Assembly: GCA_946482325.1 (NCBI GenBank)
Contig: CAMLRA010000001.1
Coordinates: 34,651-98,650, forward strand
DNA: 64,000 bases
Direction: 5' to 3'
From: an uncultured Chromatiaceae bacterium
GTDB taxonomy: Bacteria > Pseudomonadota > Gammaproteobacteria > Enterobacterales > Alteromonadaceae
Shown here one piece after another: positions 25,237 to 34,892 of the stretch. Position numbers and translations under genes: made by a program. The notes under the pieces are model-generated. The model searched no databases, was not told the DNA's origin, and saw only the letters and a program-made list of their open reading frames with translations. Within the stretch, counting starts at the first letter, position 1. Each line of letters starts with the position of its first letter.

Positions 25237-26373
25237 TTAATAGTCGGCAGCTATCCCGGCGAATTCGATCCGATCGCGGCCATTTTGCTTGGCACGATAC
25301 AGCGCCTGATCTGCGAGTCGCAGCGTGCGGGCAAAGTCATAATCCGGGCCAAATACACTCACTCCAATGCTGATAGTCAGCTGATAATCTTCCGGCATCG
25401 ACGCCGGCCATTGCAGCTGACGGACGCCTTCCAATAAACGTTCAGCAGTGCGCTGGGCCATGTCACGATTGGCTGCCGGTAAAAAAATCAGAAATTCTTC
25501 GCCGCCAAAGCGCGCCAATACATCACTCTGCCGCAGCATGGTTTTGATGGCTTTAGCAGTTTGTACCAGCACCAGATCACCGCCATCATGACCAAACTGG
25601 TCGTTGACGCGCTTAAAGTGGTCCAGATCTATCATCAGTAATGCCGCCGGCTGCTGATTGCGTTGCAGGTAATTCAGACAACCTGCCACCGCCTCATTCA
25701 GGCCTCGCCGGTTTAGCTGCCCGGTCAGCGGGTCCAGCACCGCTTCAGCCCGCAGCCGTTGTTGTGTTTCTTCCAGATAACCGGTGATCACAAACAGGCC
25801 GTAAGCAGCCATAATGCCGGGCCACAGCACCTGCGACACCAGATAACCAGACAAGATCCAGTCCTGCTGCACCTCCACCGTCACAGTGCGCAACACACAG
25901 ACCGCAAACCAGCACAACATCACGATAGCAAAACCCTGGTCCGACACTGTGCGGCCTGCTTTGCGAAACCAGAACAACCAGGCGATTGGCAGCGTGACCA
26001 GCGCAGTCACCAAGGTCATAAAATGCATAGAAGTTTGTTGCTGCCCGTGCAGGTTGAACCAGGTATAGCCCGCCGCCTGTAGTGGGACCATCACGGCCAG
26101 CAGCCACCAGGGCACAGCGCGTTGGCAGCGCTTAAATGCAAAGGCCAGTAATAACCAAAAGTTAAGCGCCGCAGCGATGCTGGAGATCAACAGCAACACC
26201 GGTTGCACCGGCCACAAATAAAACAACCAGCTGACGGCGTCACAGGCGATGGAGATTTGAAACAGACGCAGGCTTGGCACATCCGGTTTTGGCGGATGCA
26301 CCCGGGTGCTGGCAATCAGGATCACCAGTGCCAGCTGCATCATGGCTAAAGTGTAAATTTGTTCGGTGGTCAT
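25237..26373 (-). CDS. Membrane-bound diguanylate cyclase
   Basis: 378 residues. The first 200 carry about six hydrophobic segments without a recognised sensor domain. The GGDEF domain follows, starting at DPLTGQLNRRG (about residue 214), with LMIDLDHFKRVNDQFGHDGG and the active site GGEEF at 290-294. The inhibitory I-site RQSD lies at 281-284, correctly five residues before the active site. The enzyme should make cyclic di-GMP from GTP and be subject to product inhibition. The ligand or signal for the membrane part is unknown. The ATG at 26373 has only a weak purine-rich stretch upstream. Confidence 0.93.
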   Translation of the reverse strand: MTTEQIYTLAMMQLALVILIASTRVHPPKPDVPSLRLFQISIACDAVSWLFYLWPVQPVLLLISSIAAALNFWLLLAFAFKRCQRAVPWWLLAVMVPLQAAGYTWFNLHGQQQTSMHFMTLVTALVTLPIAWLFWFRKAGRTVSDQGFAIVMLCWFAVCVLRTVTVEVQQDWILSGYLVSQVLWPGIMAAYGLFVITGYLEETQQRLRAEAVLDPLTGQLNRRGLNEAVAGCLNYLQRNQQPAALLMIDLDHFKRVNDQFGHDGGDLVLVQTAKAIKTMLRQSDVLARFGGEEFLIFLPAANRDMAQRTAERLLEGVRQLQWPASMPEDYQLTISIGVSVFGPDYDFARTLRLADQALYRAKQNGRDRIEFAGIAADY

Positions 26374-26575
26374 ACTGCCTGCAGAAAACGCGTTAACAAT
26401 TCACCTTAGGCTTTGCCTGCAACAATTGCAAACCGATTCGACCACTGGCAGCAAGCTATGACTGTGGGCATGCAGCTGCAGACTTTGTTACAAATCCGGC
26501 GCCTGTGTCACGTTGTACAGATAATGGCCGCTGCTTATTTTGTCGCTGATTTCATGACAATTTTCCGGAGAATTT

Positions 26576-27682
26576 ATGTTCAGACGCTGCTTATTCAGTA
26601 CCCTGTTGCTGTGGCAAACCGCAGCTGTTGCGACAGCGCCGTTGCAAGAGAGGCCGCTGACCGATCATGCCAGAGCCGTGCTACAAGCCGACCAGGCGGC
26701 AGCCAAGCGCGGTCAGCTCAGCCAGATTGCGGTGCTGGCTACCGCGCACTTAAGCGCATTACCGGCTGATTTTGACCGGCAACGGCTCGCGCCTTTATTA
26801 CAAAAATTACAAGCCTTTGCGCCAGACAAAATCGCCATTGAGAGTTTGGCCGGGCCGCAATGTGATTTGCTGCGCGACTATGTCTTTTTGTATCCGGATA
26901 GCGCCGAACAATATTGCTACGACCCGTCCGGCGCCCGCAAAGCGCTGAATTTAACCGGGCCACAGGCCAGCGCTGAGCTGGAGAAAATTTTGGCGACCTC
27001 ACACGCACAGCGCCCGGCCGCCGAGCGCCGTCGTTTATCTGCGCTGATGATGGCTGCCGGTGACCCGGTGTCCGCACTGGTGCAATGGTTGCGGCTGCCG
27101 CCTTCAGAACAAAAAGCCGCCGATGGCCTGACGCCGGACCTGGTGCAGGCGCTGGAAAAACGCCGGTTGTCCAACAATGAAAATATCAGCATTGGTGCAG
27201 CGCTCGCTGTCAAACTCGGCCACGAGCGCGTCTATCCGGTCGACGACCATACCGGCGACCGCGCTATCGGTGTGATGGATGAAAAAGTCTTCGGCGCTGA
27301 GATGACAAAAATCTGGAACAACGCTGCCGCCACCCAACGTAAAAACGGCTTTGAACAACGCCTGCAGCGCATCAGCAGTGACCCGGCGGCGAGTTTGCTC
27401 GACTGGTACCGCGAATTAAACGCGCCGCTGGAAAGCCAGCTGGCAGTAGCCGGCGATTTTGGCGCAGCGGCGGGCGATAAGCAAAGCGGCCAGTCTGGCC
27501 GCAAATATCTGGCGTACTGGGAAACCCGCAACATGCGGATGGTGGCGAATATCCGCGAAATCACCGGCGCCCACAGCAAAGTGCTGGCGATTGTTGGCTC
27601 CGCGCACAAATCCTATTACGAACGTTATCTCAGCGTCAGCAGCGACGTTGCGCTGGTCGATATGTCGCGCCTGTTACAATAA
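26576..27682 (+). CDS. Exported TraB/Tiki-like protein (DUF5694 type)
   Basis: 368 residues with a signal peptide (cleavage near AVATA, about residue 20). Family-like blocks are visible: LATAHLSALP near residue 54, IAIESLAGPQ, SNNENISIGAALAVKLGHERVYPVDDHTGD (not a single motif, spread over 30 residues), YWETRNMRMVANIREI and IVGSAHKSYYERYL near the end. His and Glu in these blocks resemble the metal site of TraB/ChaN-like folds, so a metal-dependent hydrolase in the periplasm is possible, but no activity is established. The start follows CCGGAG at good spacing. It stands as a single gene divergent from the diguanylate cyclase. Confidence 0.72.
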   Translation: MFRRCLFSTLLLWQTAAVATAPLQERPLTDHARAVLQADQAAAKRGQLSQIAVLATAHLSALPADFDRQRLAPLLQKLQAFAPDKIAIESLAGPQCDLLRDYVFLYPDSAEQYCYDPSGARKALNLTGPQASAELEKILATSHAQRPAAERRRLSALMMAAGDPVSALVQWLRLPPSEQKAADGLTPDLVQALEKRRLSNNENISIGAALAVKLGHERVYPVDDHTGDRAIGVMDEKVFGAEMTKIWNNAAATQRKNGFEQRLQRISSDPAASLLDWYRELNAPLESQLAVAGDFGAAAGDKQSGQSGRKYLAYWETRNMRMVANIREITGAHSKVLAIVGSAHKSYYERYLSVSSDVALVDMSRLLQ

Positions 27683-27693
27683 CTGCCATCTGG

Positions 27694-27720
27694 CTCAGGC
27701 CGGTTTTTCACCGGCCTGAG
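27694..27720. terminator. Hairpin downstream of the TraB-like gene
   Basis: CTCAGGCCGG and CCGGCCTGAG form a perfect 10-bp stem around TTTTTCA. No T-run follows, so it is either an inefficient terminator or an mRNA 3' hairpin. It ends just 15 bases before the LexA box of uvrA. Confidence 0.55.
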
Positions 27721-27734
27721 ACTTGCGAAAACAT

Positions 27735-27750
27735 CTGTATTTATATACAG
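27735..27750. promoter_or_regulatory. LexA (SOS) box of uvrA
   Basis: CTGTATTTATATACAG matches the gammaproteobacterial LexA consensus CTGT-N8-ACAG with an AT-rich centre, differing from the ideal alternating AT core at one base. It lies 91 bp before the uvrA start, so uvrA should be induced on DNA damage as in E. coli. Confidence 0.88.
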
Positions 27751-27840
27751 TTCCTGCTTATCCTTCTGCAGCATTGATCCGGGCAGCATCCTCAGCCATA
27801 TAGCTCCCGCCCGATCCCAAGGCCATAAACAGAGACTGTG

Positions 27841-30672
27841 ATGAATAAAATCGATATCCGCGGCGCCCGTACTCACAACCTGAAGAATATTTCGCTGGAA
27901 ATTCCACGCGACAAACTGATTGTGATCACTGGTTTGTCCGGCTCCGGCAAATCCTCTTTGGCCTTTGATACGCTGTATGCCGAGGGCCAGCGTCGTTATG
28001 TCGAGTCCTTGTCGGCCTACGCCCGCCAGTTCCTCAGTTTGATGGAAAAGCCGGACGTCGACCATATCGAAGGCCTGTCGCCGGCCATTTCGATTGAACA
28101 AAAATCCACGTCCCATAACCCGCGTTCCACCGTCGGTACAATTACCGAAATTTACGACTATCTGCGGCTATTATTCGCCCGCGTTGGCGAGCCACGTTGC
28201 CCGACGCACAATTTGCCGCTGGCCGCGCAAACCATCAGCGAAATGGTCGACAAAGTCGTGTCCTTCCCGGAAGGCAGTAAATTAATGGTGCTGGCGCCTG
28301 TGGTGCAGGACCGTAAAGGTGAACACGTCAAAACACTGGAAAACCTGGCGGCCCAAGGGTATATCCGCGCCCGTATTAACGGCGAAGTCTGCGATTTATC
28401 TGATCCGCCAAAGCTCGATTTACACAAAAAACACACCATCGAAGTGGTGATTGACCGGATCAAAGTGCGCGACGACATCAAACAGCGGCTGGCCGAAAGC
28501 TTTGAAACCGCGCTGGAATTATCCGGCGGCATCGCCAAAGTCGCGTCGATGGACGACCCGGCGGCTGAAGAGTTAATTTTCTCCGCTAATTTCGCCTGCC
28601 CAACCTGCGGTTATTCAATGGCTGAACTGGAGCCGAGGTTATTTTCCTTTAACAACCCGGCCGGCGCCTGTACTGCTTGTGACGGCCTTGGCGTCAAACA
28701 ATATTTCGACGCCACTAAAGTGATTGTCGATGCCAGCTTAAGCCTGGCCGGCGGCGCGATTCGCGGCTGGGATAAACGCAATTTCTATTATTTCCAGATG
28801 CTGAAATCGCTGGCTGAGCATTATGGTTTTGATGTCGACGCGCCGTTTCAAAGCCTGAAGCCTGAGCAACAACAAGCGATTTTAAACGGCAGCGGGCGCA
28901 AAGAGATTGAATTTAAATACTTAAATGACCGTGGCGACATCGTGCTGCGCAAACATCCGTTTGAAGGCATTTTGCCGAATATGGAGCGGCGTTATCACGA
29001 AACCGAATCCAACGCCGTGCGCGAAGAACTGGCGAAATATCTCGCCACCACCACTTGCCCGGTTTGTGACGGTTCGCGCCTGCGCGAAGAAGCGCGCCAT
29101 GTGTTTATTGGCAAAACCAATTTACCGAAAATCGTCGAGTTGTCGATTGGCGACTGCCATCAGTTTTTCACTGAGCTGACGCTGAGCGGGCAAAAAGCCA
29201 AAATCGCCGAAAAAGTACTGAAAGAAATTCAGGACCGGCTGATGTTTTTGGTCAATGTGGGCCTGAATTATCTGAATCTGTCGCGCAGTGCCGAAACTTT
29301 GTCCGGCGGCGAAGCGCAGCGGATTCGCCTGGCCAGTCAAATCGGCGCCGGTTTGGTCGGCGTCATGTATGTGCTGGACGAACCGTCAATTGGTTTGCAT
29401 CAGCGTGATAACGACCGGCTGCTCGGCACCCTGACGCATCTGCGGGATTTGGGCAATACCGTGATTGTGGTCGAACACGACGAAGACGCGGTGCGCCTCG
29501 CCGACCATATCATCGACATAGGCCCGGGCGCCGGCGTGCATGGCGGCAATATTGTCGCACAGGGTACGCTGGCCGATATCGAAGCGGCAGCAGATTCACT
29601 GACCGGTCAGTATCTGTCCGGCACCCGTAAAATCGCGGTGCCAGAGACGCGACACAAAGGTAAAAAAGGCAAAGAACTCAAGGTATTGGGCGCGACCGGC
29701 AATAACCTGAAAAACGTCGATTTAAGCATTCCTTTTGGCGTGCTGACCTGTATCACCGGCGTGTCCGGCTCCGGCAAATCGACGCTGATTAACGACACAC
29801 TATTCCGCGTCGCGCACAAAGTGCTGAATAAAGGCGAGGGCGACGACCCGGCGCCGCATCGTGCTATTGAAGGCCTCGAGCATTTTGATAAATGCGTCGA
29901 CATCGACCAGAGCCCGATTGGCCGCACGCCACGCTCGAATCCGGCCACTTACACTGGTATTTTCACTGCTGTGCGGGATTTATTCGCCGGTACCCAGGAA
30001 GCGCGTTCCCGCGGTTATCAGGTCGGCCGTTTCAGCTTTAACGTCAAAGGCGGGCGCTGCGAAGCCTGTCAGGGCGACGGCGTATTAAAGGTAGAAATGC
30101 ATTTCCTGCCGGACGTCTACGTGCCTTGTGATGTCTGTAAAGGCAAACGCTACAACCGCGAAACACTGGAAGTGAAATACAAAGGCAAAAACATCCACGA
30201 AGTACTGGAAATGACGGTGGAAGATGCGCGGGCTTTCTTCGACAGCATCCCGGCGATCTCACGCAAATTACAAACCCTGATGGACGTCGGCCTGACCTAT
30301 ATCACGCTTGGTCAATCGGCCACCACGCTGTCTGGCGGCGAAGCGCAGCGCGTGAAGCTGGCGCGGGAACTGAGTAAACGCGACACCGGCAAAACGCTGT
30401 ATATCCTCGACGAACCGACCACAGGCCTGCACTTCTACGATATTCAGCAGCTGCTGAACGTGCTGCACACGCTGCGCGACGCCGGCAATACCGTGGTGGT
30501 GATTGAACACAACTTAGATGTGATTAAAACCGCCGACTGGATCGTCGACTTAGGCCCGGAAGGCGGCAGCGGCGGCGGTGAGATCCTCATCGCCGGCACA
30601 CCGGAACAAGTGGCTGCTTGTGACAAGTCTTATACCGGGCAGTATTTAAAGCCGTTGTTGGCGAGAGGGTAA
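27841..30672 (+). CDS. uvrA: Excinuclease ABC subunit A
   Basis: 943 residues, full length. Two ABC ATPase modules are present: Walker [10 protein letters not shown] at 31-39 and GVSGSGKST in the second half, with signatures [11 protein letters not shown] and [11 protein letters not shown]. Zinc modules CPTCGYS...CTACDGLG and CEACQGDG...[10 protein letters not shown] are intact. It recognises bulky DNA lesions with UvrB in nucleotide excision repair. The ATG at 27841 is preferred over a GTG one codon earlier. The LexA box upstream indicates SOS control. Confidence 0.98.
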   Translation: MNKIDIRGARTHNLKNISLEIPRDKLIVITGLSGSGKSSLAFDTLYAEGQRRYVESLSAYARQFLSLMEKPDVDHIEGLSPAISIEQKSTSHNPRSTVGTITEIYDYLRLLFARVGEPRCPTHNLPLAAQTISEMVDKVVSFPEGSKLMVLAPVVQDRKGEHVKTLENLAAQGYIRARINGEVCDLSDPPKLDLHKKHTIEVVIDRIKVRDDIKQRLAESFETALELSGGIAKVASMDDPAAEELIFSANFACPTCGYSMAELEPRLFSFNNPAGACTACDGLGVKQYFDATKVIVDASLSLAGGAIRGWDKRNFYYFQMLKSLAEHYGFDVDAPFQSLKPEQQQAILNGSGRKEIEFKYLNDRGDIVLRKHPFEGILPNMERRYHETESNAVREELAKYLATTTCPVCDGSRLREEARHVFIGKTNLPKIVELSIGDCHQFFTELTLSGQKAKIAEKVLKEIQDRLMFLVNVGLNYLNLSRSAETLSGGEAQRIRLASQIGAGLVGVMYVLDEPSIGLHQRDNDRLLGTLTHLRDLGNTVIVVEHDEDAVRLADHIIDIGPGAGVHGGNIVAQGTLADIEAAADSLTGQYLSGTRKIAVPETRHKGKKGKELKVLGATGNNLKNVDLSIPFGVLTCITGVSGSGKSTLINDTLFRVAHKVLNKGEGDDPAPHRAIEGLEHFDKCVDIDQSPIGRTPRSNPATYTGIFTAVRDLFAGTQEARSRGYQVGRFSFNVKGGRCEACQGDGVLKVEMHFLPDVYVPCDVCKGKRYNRETLEVKYKGKNIHEVLEMTVEDARAFFDSIPAISRKLQTLMDVGLTYITLGQSATTLSGGEAQRVKLARELSKRDTGKTLYILDEPTTGLHFYDIQQLLNVLHTLRDAGNTVVVIEHNLDVIKTADWIVDLGPEGGSGGGEILIAGTPEQVAACDKSYTGQYLKPLLARG

Positions 30673-30703
30673 GTTCAAAAAGTCGGGGAGCCGACTAACC
30701 GGG

Positions 30704-30740
30704 CAGTCATCAGCGTGAGGTTCAAGCCAGCTGATGACTG
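30704..30740. other. Strong hairpin downstream of uvrA
   Basis: CAGTCATCAGC and GCTGATGACTG form an 11-bp perfect stem with a 15-base loop. A smaller stem AGTCGG/CCGACT (30681-30696) precedes it. No T-run follows either, so these are not clear intrinsic terminators. The rest of the 245-base gap before the next gene shows nothing I recognise. Confidence 0.5.
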
Positions 30741-30917
30741 GTCGGCCGTTGTTCCGATGGTTAATGCAAAACCGACACGACCTGCAGCTGCAGGTTCGTC
30801 TGTTGTGTAAAGTACTCAGCCGCACGGCTTGCTAAAAATGCAACAATCTGTTTGCAAATGACAGCGCTAGACAATAGCATGTTTTTTCACCAATCAGACA
30901 GCGTGCAGGGGCAGCGG

Positions 30918-32543
30918 ATGCGACAGTGGTCAAAGGCAGGATTTATCTTCATCATCGTCACTCAGCTCATCAGTTGTGGTGGCGGCGAGTCTACCGATCC
31001 CCCAAATGATGTGCGTCCACCTGCAGTTGCCGAGCTCCGGTTTCTGGTCAGCTTCAGTCAGTCGCCACTCCCGGCAGACAGCGTGACTACGCTGGTGTTG
31101 ACCCCAGTCGATGGCCGTGGCCAACTCTGGCCAGTGGCTGTGCCTGCCCCACGTATCAGTTCACAATGCGCCGGGCAAAATCTGGCCACGCTGGGAGGAG
31201 CGCCGATAGCCGACGGTCCGCAGTGGCTACAGAGTTATTCAGCGACTGGTTGTCAGGGCAGTGACCGGCTGACCTTGTTCTACACCGATCAGGGCCAACA
31301 GGTGCAGCAACAAATCACGCTGCCACTACAGCCGCCGCAACTGAGTAAACTGGCGCAGCTCGGCAAAATATTGTTTTTCAGTGCTGATCTTGCCGCAAAC
31401 GGCCAGACTTGTGCCGACTGTCATCACCCGGCCTTTGGCTACAGCCCTGCGGATTCAGCGTCGACCCAGCCTGGAGGAATGAACCGGGCTCTGCCTGGAT
31501 TTCGCCGCAGCCCCGCGCTTGGTTATCAGGCGTTCACCCCTGCTTTTTCCTGGTCTGCACTGGCGCTACCGCTTGCCAGCAGTTCAGCACGCGGCACCCC
31601 CATTGGCGGCCAATTCGCCGATGGCAGAGCCGCAGATCTGACCACACAGGTTGCCGGACCTCTATTTTCAAAGCACGAAATGGCCAACGCTGATGCCGCA
31701 CAGTTGATGCAGCGTATTTTGCAGCAGCCCATCGGAGCGGCATTCCTGCAGCAATTTCCCCCGCCCACAGATGCGACTGTGTTGGTGCAACAAGTCAGTC
31801 AGGCTATCGCTGCATTTGAACAACAAGACTCTTCATTCCGGTTATTCAACAGTAAGTTTGATGCGGTGGCACAAGGACAAGCACAATTCAGCGCTGCTGA
31901 AAGCCGAGGTATGGCTTTGTTCCGCGACCCGCAACGCGGCAACTGCACGGCCTGCCACAGCTCTGCGGCCACTCAACCGGGCCAGCCGGAGCTTTTCACC
32001 AACCATAGTTATGTCCGCCATGCGGTACCACGGAACTGGCAAATTCCCTACAACGAAGACGCTAAAACTGACAGCGCTTTAGCCGCTGCAGGTCAAAGCG
32101 GCTGGGCCTATCAGGGCGACAGTACAGAGTACCGCTTTTATGATCTCGGTATCTGTGGTCCGATGCGTAAAACGGCCGCCATGGCTGAACATTGCGGCGC
32201 CTTTAGGGTGCCGGGCCTGCGTAATGTGGCCATTCGCCAGGCATATTTTCACAATGGCGTTTACCGGCAACTGAATCAGGTATTGGACTTTTACCGCTGG
32301 CGCGATGTACAACCGGCACGAATTTACCGGACCGCAGCGAATCAACCCGATGTGCCGTACCATGATTCGCCGGCACTCTGGCGACAACCACTGCAGCATG
32401 CGCCATTCAGCCCGCAAGCCAATGGCAGTGCCAGGCTCAGTGATAATGACATCGCTGATTTGATTCAATTTCTTTGCACCCTCACCGACGGCTTTGATCC
32501 GTCGAACCTCGCGGGCTATCGCCTGCCGGCACAGTGTCGCTGA
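30918..32543 (+). CDS. Diheme cytochrome c peroxidase-like lipoprotein
   Basis: 541 residues from the ATG at 30918, which follows AGGGG at six bases. The N-terminus is a lipoprotein signal with lipobox LISC (lipidated Cys at residue 20), so it is anchored in the periplasm. Two c-type heme sites are present: CADCH at 165-169 and CTACH at 343-347, as in bacterial cytochrome c peroxidases and MauG-like proteins. It may reduce hydrogen peroxide or carry out a MauG-type oxidation. About 100 residues before the first heme are not part of the standard enzyme and resemble a small beta-rich domain. It stands alone, and its electron donor is not visible nearby. Confidence 0.88.
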   Translation: MRQWSKAGFIFIIVTQLISCGGGESTDPPNDVRPPAVAELRFLVSFSQSPLPADSVTTLVLTPVDGRGQLWPVAVPAPRISSQCAGQNLATLGGAPIADGPQWLQSYSATGCQGSDRLTLFYTDQGQQVQQQITLPLQPPQLSKLAQLGKILFFSADLAANGQTCADCHHPAFGYSPADSASTQPGGMNRALPGFRRSPALGYQAFTPAFSWSALALPLASSSARGTPIGGQFADGRAADLTTQVAGPLFSKHEMANADAAQLMQRILQQPIGAAFLQQFPPPTDATVLVQQVSQAIAAFEQQDSSFRLFNSKFDAVAQGQAQFSAAESRGMALFRDPQRGNCTACHSSAATQPGQPELFTNHSYVRHAVPRNWQIPYNEDAKTDSALAAAGQSGWAYQGDSTEYRFYDLGICGPMRKTAAMAEHCGAFRVPGLRNVAIRQAYFHNGVYRQLNQVLDFYRWRDVQPARIYRTAANQPDVPYHDSPALWRQPLQHAPFSPQANGSARLSDNDIADLIQFLCTLTDGFDPSNLAGYRLPAQCR

Positions 32544-32726
32544 GGTGCGATCAGACCTGGCCAGCCGTGCAGGAGCAACAGCTCCGGCTGGCCCGCTTCT
32601 GCTCGTCAAAAGACAGAACCGTTGCCGCATTAGTTGCAGGTCTGCGCAAACAATGAAATATTGATAGCTCCGCTTCAGGCGCCGCGTGGGTTTGGCTTCG
32701 GCGCGTCATTTTATAAGGAAAGTTAT

Positions 32727-34841
32727 ATGGCACATCAATGGCGTTTTTTCCGCTCCGGCGGTTTTGATCAGGTCCGGCTGGACAAAATCGAAGACTGGCA
32801 ACAACTGGCGACACTCGACCCAAAACTGTGGGCCGCGCTGAGTTGTCCGGTTAAAGGGCTGGAGCTGGACCCGCGCATGATGGCTTATTTGGACGACGAC
32901 CATGATGGCCGGGTGCGGATTGATGAAGTCAAAGCGGCGGTGGCCTGGGCGCTGTCGGTGCTGCAACGGCCAGAAGTGCTGTTAACCGGTACTGAGCTGC
33001 CATTAAGCGCCATTTGCAATCAAAGTGAAGCCGGGCAAAAACTGCTGGCCTCGGCCAAACGGATTCTACAAAACCTGGGCAAACCCGATGCAACCGCGTT
33101 ATCCACGGCCGACACCGCTGATCTAGCGCTGATTTTTCCAGCCGACCAGCTCAATGGCGACGGCGTGATCACAGTCGAGCTGGCAAACACCGACGCGCTG
33201 AAACAACTGATCAATACCTTGCTGGAGCTGGGCATACAGACGCCTGACCGCAGCGGTGCGCCGGGCATCAACCGCGAACAACTGGACCAGTTTGTCGCTG
33301 CCGGTCAGGAATTCTGCCAATGGCAGCAACAAGGCGAGGCCGTCAGCAAAGTGCTGGGTGAGGCAACCGATGAAGCCTGGCAGCTGCACAGCAGCCTGCA
33401 CGCCAAAGTGACCGACTATTTTATCCGCTGCCAGCTGGCCGCTTATGACGCCAATGCTACTGCAGCGCTGAACGGCAGTGCCGAAGATTACGCCGCGCTG
33501 TCGCGCCAGCTGCTGAACGCCAACAACAGCGCGGACAGCCATTTACCACTTGCCACAGTGAACAGCAGCGGCATGTTACCGCTGACGCAGGGCGTGCATC
33601 CGCAATGGGCCGATGCGCTGGCTTGTCTGGCGTCACTGGCCGGTAATCTGTGGGGCAATGTCGAGGCGATCAGCAGCGCCGACTGGAAGTTGCTGACCGA
33701 CACGTTACAACCTTATGCCGACTGGAAAGCGGCGCAGCCGGCGACAGTCGTGGCGACCCTCGCGCCAGAACTGCTGAGTGCCTGCCTGCATAGCGACACA
33801 GTTGCGGCCGCCATCAGTTTAATCGACGCCGATTTAGCGCAGCAGGCCGAAGCCGAGTCGGTGCTGGACGTCGATAAGCTGGTGCGTTATCAGCTCAGTC
33901 TGCGCGATTTACTGCGTAACTTCGTCAGTTTTGAAAGCTTCTACAGCTTAGAAAAACCGGCGATTTTTCAAAATGGCCGCTTGTATATCGATGGCCGCAG
34001 CTGCGACTTATGCCTGAACGTCAATGACGCCGGCAAACACGCCAAACTGGCAGCATTAAGCGGCATGTATCTGTTGTATCTGGATTGTGTGCGCAGCAAC
34101 GGCGAGAAAAAATCCGTCGTCGCGGCCATGACGGCCGGTGATGCCGGTAATCTGATGGTCGGCCGCAACGGCGTGTTTTATGACCGTGCCGGTGTCGACT
34201 GGGATGCGACAGTGACCCAAATCGTCAGCAACCCGATCAGTATCCGCGAAGCGTTTTTTACACCATACCAGCGCATTGGCCGGATGATTTCCGAACAAAT
34301 TCAGAAATTTGCCGCCGCCAAAGATAAAGAAATCGAAGCTCAAAGCGCTGCAGGTGTTGGCGATGCAGCGAAAACCGCTGCCGCGCCCGCACCGGCCAAA
34401 CCAGCCGCACCTTTTGATGTGGCCAAATTTGCCGGTATTTTTGCTGCAATCGGTTTGGCCATCGGCGCCATCGGTACTGCACTGGCGGCAGTAGTCACCA
34501 GCTTCCTCGGTCTGGTCTGGTGGCAAATGCCGCTGGCACTGTTGGGGGTGGTGCTGTTTATCTCCGGTCCGTCGATGCTGATGGCCTGGTTTAAACTGCG
34601 GGCACGTAATCTGGCACCACTGCTCGATGCCAACGGCTGGGCGGTCAATACCAATGCTAAACTCAGCATTGCCTTTGGCACCCGCTTAACTGCGTTGGCC
34701 AGTTTGCCCAGTGGTTCCAGCCGGTCGCTGACCGACCCCTTTGAGCACAAAAGCAGCGCCGGTTTGTGGCTGATTTTAGTGGTGGTCGTAGTGGCAGTTT
34801 GGGTGTTCTGGCGCCAGGGTTTATTGGCGGCCTGGTTGTAA
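32727..34841 (+). CDS. EF-hand membrane-anchored protein of unknown function
   Basis: 704 residues from the ATG at 32727 (AAGGAAA seven bases upstream). I do not recognise a named family. A canonical EF-hand calcium loop occupies D56-E67 (DDDHDGRVRIDE); a degenerate second one may lie near DQLNGDGVITVE. A long helical middle follows, then an Ala/Pro-rich linker (AAAPAPAKPAAP), two hydrophobic segments (FAGIFAAIGLAIGAIGTALA and the LVWWQMPLALLGVVLFISG region) and a final C-terminal membrane segment. No signal peptide is present, so the long N-terminal part is probably cytoplasmic. The last 294 coding bases are duplicated at 37036-37329 beyond the acyltransferase insertion; this copy is the complete one. 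Confidence 0.8.
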   Translation: MAHQWRFFRSGGFDQVRLDKIEDWQQLATLDPKLWAALSCPVKGLELDPRMMAYLDDDHDGRVRIDEVKAAVAWALSVLQRPEVLLTGTELPLSAICNQSEAGQKLLASAKRILQNLGKPDATALSTADTADLALIFPADQLNGDGVITVELANTDALKQLINTLLELGIQTPDRSGAPGINREQLDQFVAAGQEFCQWQQQGEAVSKVLGEATDEAWQLHSSLHAKVTDYFIRCQLAAYDANATAALNGSAEDYAALSRQLLNANNSADSHLPLATVNSSGMLPLTQGVHPQWADALACLASLAGNLWGNVEAISSADWKLLTDTLQPYADWKAAQPATVVATLAPELLSACLHSDTVAAAISLIDADLAQQAEAESVLDVDKLVRYQLSLRDLLRNFVSFESFYSLEKPAIFQNGRLYIDGRSCDLCLNVNDAGKHAKLAALSGMYLLYLDCVRSNGEKKSVVAAMTAGDAGNLMVGRNGVFYDRAGVDWDATVTQIVSNPISIREAFFTPYQRIGRMISEQIQKFAAAKDKEIEAQSAAGVGDAAKTAAAPAPAKPAAPFDVAKFAGIFAAIGLAIGAIGTALAAVVTSFLGLVWWQMPLALLGVVLFISGPSMLMAWFKLRARNLAPLLDANGWAVNTNAKLSIAFGTRLTALASLPSGSSRSLTDPFEHKSSAGLWLILVVVVVAVWVFWRQGLLAAWL

Positions 34842-34892
34842 ATAAGGACTCAGCGCGGCGTGAAGATACGCCGCGCTTGTGCTTTAAAGGCT
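34548..34892 (+). repeat. 345-bp direct repeat, left copy
   Basis: Identical to 37036-37380 apart from one base (A at 34575, G at 37063). It contains the last 294 coding bases of the EF-hand gene and, on the minus strand, the last 43 bases of the response-regulator gene. Homology stops abruptly at 34892/37380. Confidence 0.95.
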
